Below, piece after piece: positions 59,753-64,000 of a DNA stretch of 64,000 nucleotides (the stretch's first letter is position 1; every line of letters begins with the position of its first letter). The notes under the pieces were generated by a model. The model made no database searches. It saw nothing but the letters and a program-made list of their open reading frames with translations, and was not told the DNA's origin. The stretch spans positions 62,001 to 126,000 of the forward strand of contig NZ_BAGE01000052.1 in assembly GCF_000308675.1 (NCBI RefSeq). The letters run 5' to 3'. Source of the stretch: Nocardia paucivorans NBRC 100373. Lineage in GTDB: Bacteria > Actinomycetota > Actinomycetes > Mycobacteriales > Mycobacteriaceae. A program made the position numbers and the translations under genes.

Positions 59753-61327
59753 CTACCAATCCACGGATAGCCTCGCGAGATGCTTTTTATCGATTTTTCC
59801 TGCCGCCGTCGTCGGTAGGCTTTCGAGGAACTCGACCTGATCCACCACCTTGAATTCGGCGAGGCCGCGTTCACGAAGGAATCCGTTCAGCTCCATCGTG
59901 GTGGGCCGCTCGACCCGGGGACGGGTCGCGATGAACGCGCGGATACGTTCGCCGAGGTACCGGTCGGGTACGGCGACAACCGCGACATCGTGCACGGCGG
60001 GGTGGGTGCGGATATAGCGCTCCATTTCGGCGGCTGCGATCTTCTCTCCGCCCCTGTTGATCACGTCCGTCGCCCGGCCTTCGACCACGATATTGCCGTC
60101 TGCGGTGATATGTGCCAGATCTCCGGTTCGGTAGAAGCCGTCGTGGGTGAACGCGGTTCGATTCCGTTCTTCGGCGCTCCAGTATTCCCGGATCGTGGCG
60201 GGCCCCCTGGCCAACAGGTGGCCCGTGGTACCCGGCGGCACCTCGCGGTCACGGCTGTCGACGATACGGATCTCGTCGGCCGGGGACATCGGCCTGCCCT
60301 GGGTTGTCGTGATGACCTCGTCCGAATCGTCGAGTCGCGTATAACAGACGAGTCCTTCGGACATTCCGTACGACTGCTGCAACAGACAGTTGAAGGTCGG
60401 TCCTATGCGCCGTGCGATATCGGGCGACAGCTTGGCGCCGCCGACCTGCAGGATCTGTAGGCTCGAAATATCCGTCGCCATCGCATCCGCGACCTCGAGC
60501 CAGACCAGGGCGAGTGCGGGCACGACAGCGGTGATCGTGACGTGTTCGCGCCGGATGAGTTCGAATGCCGGGTCCGGGTCCGGGCGGTCGGTGAGGACGA
60601 CCGTCCCGCCGGAGTACAGCGTGCCGAGGACGCCCGGGGAGGCGAGGGGAAAGTTGTGCGCTACCGGGAGCACACACAGATAGATGCTGTCGGGGCCGAG
60701 ACCGCAGATCTGCGCGCCGGTGCGCACTCTGTACAGGTAGTCGTCGTGGGTGCGTGGGATCAGTTTCGGTGCGCCGGTGCTGCCGCCGGACAACAGCAGT
60801 AATGCGGTATCGCTCGGCTTCGGTCCCGCGGGAAGCTCGCGGACGGCGGTGTAGAGATCGGATAGCTCGAGGTTTTCCCCGGCGTCGCCCACCACGATCA
60901 CGAGGACCGATGCCCCGCTGCGAGCCGATATGCGCTGTTCGAAGCCCTTGGGGACACCCGCCGTCATGTAGGCCACCGCTGTCGTCGCCACGCAGAGGTT
61001 CTCGATTTCGTGCGCCCCATACGCGGGCAACGCGAGGACCGGTATCGCGCCGAGGCGGGTCAGGGCGAAGAGCACGTCGAAGAACTCCACGCTGTTCGGC
61101 AGCTGGACCACCACTCGGTCGCCGGGGCGAATTCCGTGTTCGAGCAGCCCCGCGGCCAGACGGCCGGCCCGGTCGGCGAGTTCGGCGTACCCGATACGGA
61201 CGGCACCGGCGACGAGGGCAGTGCAATCACCGTGCCGAGCGGCCAGGCGCGCGAGGAGCTCGCCGAAGGTCTCTCCTCGCCAATAGCCCTCGGATCGGTA
61301 GTGTTGCGCGAGTTCGGTCGGCCACAT
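59753..61327 (-). CDS. aryl-acid AMP ligase (2,3-dihydroxybenzoate/salicylate type)
   Basis: This 524-residue free-standing adenylation enzyme is of the EntE/DhbE/MbtA type. It activates an aryl acid with ATP and loads it on a carrier protein. MWPTELAQHYRSEGYWRGET is the family start, and the substrate loop reads VAHNFPLASPGVLG with the Asn that binds the 2-hydroxyl. The Ser in that loop and the Val in YGMSEGLVCYTRLDD match positions where DhbE (dihydroxybenzoate) differs from salicylate enzymes, so dihydroxybenzoate is favoured. The catalytic Lys is in TAAGKIDKK. ATG 61327 has GAGGGG five bases upstream. It follows the carrier-condensation gene by 25 bp in one operon; no isochorismate genes are in view. 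Confidence 0.88.
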   Translation of the reverse strand: MWPTELAQHYRSEGYWRGETFGELLARLAARHGDCTALVAGAVRIGYAELADRAGRLAAGLLEHGIRPGDRVVVQLPNSVEFFDVLFALTRLGAIPVLALPAYGAHEIENLCVATTAVAYMTAGVPKGFEQRISARSGASVLVIVVGDAGENLELSDLYTAVRELPAGPKPSDTALLLLSGGSTGAPKLIPRTHDDYLYRVRTGAQICGLGPDSIYLCVLPVAHNFPLASPGVLGTLYSGGTVVLTDRPDPDPAFELIRREHVTITAVVPALALVWLEVADAMATDISSLQILQVGGAKLSPDIARRIGPTFNCLLQQSYGMSEGLVCYTRLDDSDEVITTTQGRPMSPADEIRIVDSRDREVPPGTTGHLLARGPATIREYWSAEERNRTAFTHDGFYRTGDLAHITADGNIVVEGRATDVINRGGEKIAAAEMERYIRTHPAVHDVAVVAVPDRYLGERIRAFIATRPRVERPTTMELNGFLRERGLAEFKVVDQVEFLESLPTTAAGKIDKKHLARLSVDW

Positions 61328-61352
61328 CGGCACCCCTCGATTCCTGAGCGGA

Positions 61353-62975
61353 CTACTGCGTATACGAACGATGGCCGTGCATGTTTCCCGAGGCCGACGG
61401 CGTCATGTCCCGGTCGGCGCCTTCGGCGATCAGTTCGAGGTGGTAGCGGAATCGCGCATACAGATCGTCCACGAAGGATCGGTCGAAAACATTCGGATGA
61501 TAGGACAACTCGAAGGAAAGCCGGTCCCTCGAATAGGCGTACAACACGAGCGCGTAGTGGATGGATTCGATGATCCCGTAGCCATCGATGTGCAGATCCG
61601 GTCCCGGTTCGGGGGATACCTCGGGCCGCATGAGGTTCTGGAAGACGACCAGGGTGTCGAACAGTGGAACGAATCCCGCGGCGCGCTGGATGTCGTCCGA
61701 GTCCAGGAACTCGTAGGGGGTCATTTCGGCGTGCTGATCGCGCAGTCGCGTGAGCAGGTCCGCCGGGGTATCACCAGTGTGGATCCGCATCCGGACCGGT
61801 ACATCGTTTATCAGCAACCCCACCGCCCTGTCGATCGAGGGAACGGCCGCCGGACGACCGCAGGTCGTATACCCGAAAACGATATCGTCGCTTCCGATGG
61901 TTTCCGCCAGGGTCAGACCCCACGCGCATTGGACGGCCGTGCTGAGCGTGGTTCCCAGATCACGCGCGCGGAGCTCGAGCGCGGAACCAACCGAATGCGG
62001 CAGTGTCGAAATGATTTTCGCGGTCGATCCGATGGATTCCGGTGGTTGCGCATTCATGAGGAGGGTCGGCTGTTTCACCCCGGCCAGGACTTTCCGCCAG
62101 GCATGGATGGCGTTCTCGCGATCCTGGCGGGAAAGCCACTGTAGATAGTCGTCGTATGGGTCGGCAGGAGTGTCCGGCGCCGCTTCTTCCGGGGCGTTGT
62201 ACAGCAACGTCAGCTCTTCGGCGAGGATTCCGGCGGACCATCCGTCCCAGAGAATATTGTTGTGGGTGACGACCAGGCGATATCGCTCAGGACCGCGCCT
62301 GATGAGCAGGATTCGGAACAGCGGGGAACGGGTCGGGTCGAAACGCGACACCCGTTCGTCGCGGAGCAAGGCGTCCTCATCGACCTCCTGTTCTTCGAGG
62401 TCGTGGTAGCGCCAGGGCAAGGGCATATCGGTGTCGATCTCGCGCACCCACCGCCCCTCGCTCGGGTCCATCCGAAACCGACAGCGGCAACTGGGGTGTC
62501 GCCGGACGAGCTGCTGTGCGGCCGTCCGCAGCCGTGCGATGTCCAGGTCACCCGAGAGGTCGACGTAGAGCTGTACGACCTCGGTCTCCGCGCCGTAGGT
62601 TCCGGCGACGTCGAGCATGTGCTGTTGTAGCGGCGACAGTGTCCGTGGCCGGTCCGCGTCCACCACCGGTCGCTCGAATCGGTCGCCGGTCGCCGGGGCG
62701 GGCCGTGCGGACCTGATCGCCGCCAGGGCGGCGAGACGTTCGGGGGTGTCCTCGGTCAGCAGGTCCTCGGTCCGGATCGGTAGGCCCGCGGCCCTGGCGC
62801 GCACGGTGAGCACAATGGCGCGGATACTGTCGCCGCCGAGTTCGGCGAAGCTGTCACGGGGGTCGACAGTGGGGAGCTCGAGTACTGCGGCGAACAGCTC
62901 GCACAATAGGGTTTCCGGTGTTTCGCCTACCGATTCCGAGCGGGAATCACCACCATTACCGGTGTTGTGAGCCAT
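61353..62975 (-). CDS. carrier-condensation didomain NRPS (T-C) with degenerate active site
   Basis: This 540-residue protein has an N-terminal carrier domain (about residues 20-90, FAELGGDSIRAIVL, Ser50) and a condensation domain (about 112-515, starting RTLSPLQQHMLDVAGT). The HHxxxDG motif reads NNILWDG (Asn239, Asn240, Asp244, Gly245), so both histidines are Asn. Later motifs (TTCGRPAAVPSIDRAVGLLI) are kept, so the fold is intact. In T-C order the carrier is the donor: it would be loaded by the aryl ligase downstream, and the C domain could pass the aryl group to a free amine, as VibB/VibH do. Divergent from it is an ornithine-decarboxylase-like gene. The lost His either marks this unusual chemistry or a non-catalytic domain. 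Confidence 0.85.
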   Translation of the reverse strand: MAHNTGNGGDSRSESVGETPETLLCELFAAVLELPTVDPRDSFAELGGDSIRAIVLTVRARAAGLPIRTEDLLTEDTPERLAALAAIRSARPAPATGDRFERPVVDADRPRTLSPLQQHMLDVAGTYGAETEVVQLYVDLSGDLDIARLRTAAQQLVRRHPSCRCRFRMDPSEGRWVREIDTDMPLPWRYHDLEEQEVDEDALLRDERVSRFDPTRSPLFRILLIRRGPERYRLVVTHNNILWDGWSAGILAEELTLLYNAPEEAAPDTPADPYDDYLQWLSRQDRENAIHAWRKVLAGVKQPTLLMNAQPPESIGSTAKIISTLPHSVGSALELRARDLGTTLSTAVQCAWGLTLAETIGSDDIVFGYTTCGRPAAVPSIDRAVGLLINDVPVRMRIHTGDTPADLLTRLRDQHAEMTPYEFLDSDDIQRAAGFVPLFDTLVVFQNLMRPEVSPEPGPDLHIDGYGIIESIHYALVLYAYSRDRLSFELSYHPNVFDRSFVDDLYARFRYHLELIAEGADRDMTPSASGNMHGHRSYTQ

Positions 62976-63136
62976 CGACGGCGCCCTCTCTCCTGGCAGA
63001 TGTCATGTCATACGGGCGATGCGGCCGTTTGTCCGAATATCGACACCGGACCGGCTTCGGCCACGAGGGCGCCGGCGGCTTCGCCATGGTGATCATAGGG
63101 TGAACCACCGTGATTCCGATCGGTTCCTCCGAGCCC

Positions 63137-64000
63137 ATGTCTTCCTACCTCGTCATCGATCTCACGCAGGTGCGCGACAACTACTGCGCACTGCGATCCG
63201 CCTTGCCCACGGCACGAATCCGCTTCGCGGTCAAGGCCGCTCCGATATCGGAGGTCATACGGCTACTCGCCGACGAGGGCGCGGAGTTCGATGTCGCCGG
63301 TGTCGGCGAGATCGAACAGTGCCTGGGGCTGGGTATCGACCCGGCTGCCATGTGTTACGGCAATCCGATCAAGAAGGCGTCCCATATCGCCACCGCTTAT
63401 GCGGCGGGGGTGCGCCGGTATGTCTTCGACACCGAGGACGAGTTGAATCGTATTGCCGTCCACGCTCCGGGCGCGGAGGTCGAGTGTCGGTTTCTGGCAT
63501 CGGTACCGCGGGCGCGGGTGGCGTTCGGCGCCAAATTCGGTTGTGCGCCCGGTGAAGTGGCGCGAATGCTGGTGCGAGCACGTGATCTGGGATTGCGGGT
63601 CGTCGGGCCGTGCTTCCATGTGGGGTCACAGCAGTTGGATCCGGCCGCCTGGCGGATCGGTATCGAGCAGGCGGGTGGTATCGCGGAAATATTGGCGAGC
63701 GAGGGAATAACGGTTTCCACCGTGAATATCGGCGGGGGTCTGCCGATCTCGTATGCCGACCCTGCTCCGGCGCCGGCCGTGGTGGGTGCGGTGATCGCCA
63801 CCGCGGCGGGGCGATATCTTCCGGACGGTGTCGATCTGGTGGTGGAACCCGGCCGAGCCCTGGCCGGCAGCGCCGGGGTGATCCACACCGAGGTCGTGGC
63901 CGTGCGCACGGCACCGAATGGGCGGCGCTGGGTGTATCTGGATATCGGCCGCTACAGCGGATTGATCGATACCGACTACATCGACTATCGAATCGAGACG
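63137..64000 (+). CDS. ornithine/diamino-acid decarboxylase-like enzyme, 3' end outside window
   Basis: The first 288 residues belong to a fold-III PLP decarboxylase (alanine-racemase fold). The PLP Lys is in RIRFAVKAAP, followed by CFHVGSQQLDP, the phosphate loop NIGGGLP and VVEPGRALAG. CFHVGS is closer to ornithine/lysine decarboxylases than to diaminopimelate decarboxylase, which usually has CHIGSQ. It would make putrescine, cadaverine or a related amine. ATG 63137 is listed; an in-frame GTG at 63110 is possible. It is divergent from the T-C/aryl-ligase operon, with about 160 bp between, so the amine could feed that pathway. Confidence 0.85.
   Translation, partial: MSSYLVIDLTQVRDNYCALRSALPTARIRFAVKAAPISEVIRLLADEGAEFDVAGVGEIEQCLGLGIDPAAMCYGNPIKKASHIATAYAAGVRRYVFDTEDELNRIAVHAPGAEVECRFLASVPRARVAFGAKFGCAPGEVARMLVRARDLGLRVVGPCFHVGSQQLDPAAWRIGIEQAGGIAEILASEGITVSTVNIGGGLPISYADPAPAPAVVGAVIATAAGRYLPDGVDLVVEPGRALAGSAGVIHTEVVAVRTAPNGRRWVYLDIGRYSGLIDTDYIDYRIET

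Noticed and set aside
59570..59770. 66-codon plus-strand frame between the lipoprotein and the aryl ligase
   Set aside because: No ribosome site, no motif, and it overlaps the end of the ligase gene.

Overview
This is high-GC DNA whose gene content fits a mycolic-acid actinomycete, most likely Nocardia or a close relative. That is an inference from a mycobacterial-type prpDBC-prpR locus, oxyR-ahpC-ahpD, a very large MbtH-dependent NRPS, several TetR/SDR pairs and strong G+C bias at third codon positions. No rRNA, tRNA, CRISPR array or intact insertion sequence was recognised.

Region 1 (1-7.4 kb). The left edge cuts an ADP-ribosyltransferase gene with a complete R-S-ExE signature. It faces an ADP-ribosylglycohydrolase, so enzymes that write and erase the same modification sit side by side. 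The hydrolase lies 45 bp behind prpC. Next is the methylcitrate-cycle operon prpD-prpB-prpC, whose genes overlap by a few bases, with its divergent regulator prpR.

Region 2 (7.4-25.7 kb) is mixed housekeeping and accessory DNA. It has ahpC-ahpD beside an oxyR broken by a frameshift, a decayed corA, a TetR/sterol-desaturase pair around a perfect 36-bp operator, an SDR, a decayed GH13 glucosidase, FUSC-like and DUF3533-like membrane proteins, a PRC-barrel protein, and a TetR next to a di-metal hydrolase and a membrane protein. Then come three IPT/TIG repeat proteins (12 repeats in total, no signal peptides) and an unrecognised protein with a helix-turn-helix-like N-terminus.

Region 3 (25.7-50.6 kb) is one 8151-residue NRPS followed by mbtH. 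It has seven modules: C-A-T five times, an epimerase, C-A-T, then C-A-T-TE. The first C domain resembles that of EntF, which suggests a capped (acyl or aryl) heptapeptide with one D residue at position 5. The A domains fall into three lineages: 1/7, 2/5/6 and 3/4.

Region 4 (50.6-59.6 kb) has an unknown 206-residue protein divergent from the NRPS, a 19-codon Met-rich hydrophobic peptide, a TetR-SDR-VOC group, a TetR-alpha/beta hydrolase pair with a clear palindromic operator, a TspO-like membrane protein and a frameshifted lipoprotein.

Region 5 (59.7-64 kb) may be the most novel part. It has a free-standing aryl-acid AMP ligase, a carrier-condensation didomain whose HHxxxDG motif reads NNILWDG, and a divergent ornithine-decarboxylase-like gene that runs off the edge. 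Together they suggest an aryl-polyamine pathway of the VibE/VibB/VibH type. The same ligase could also supply the cap for the giant NRPS.

At least four genes are broken (oxyR, corA, GH13, lipoprotein). Two of these are single-base frameshifts that could be sequencing errors.
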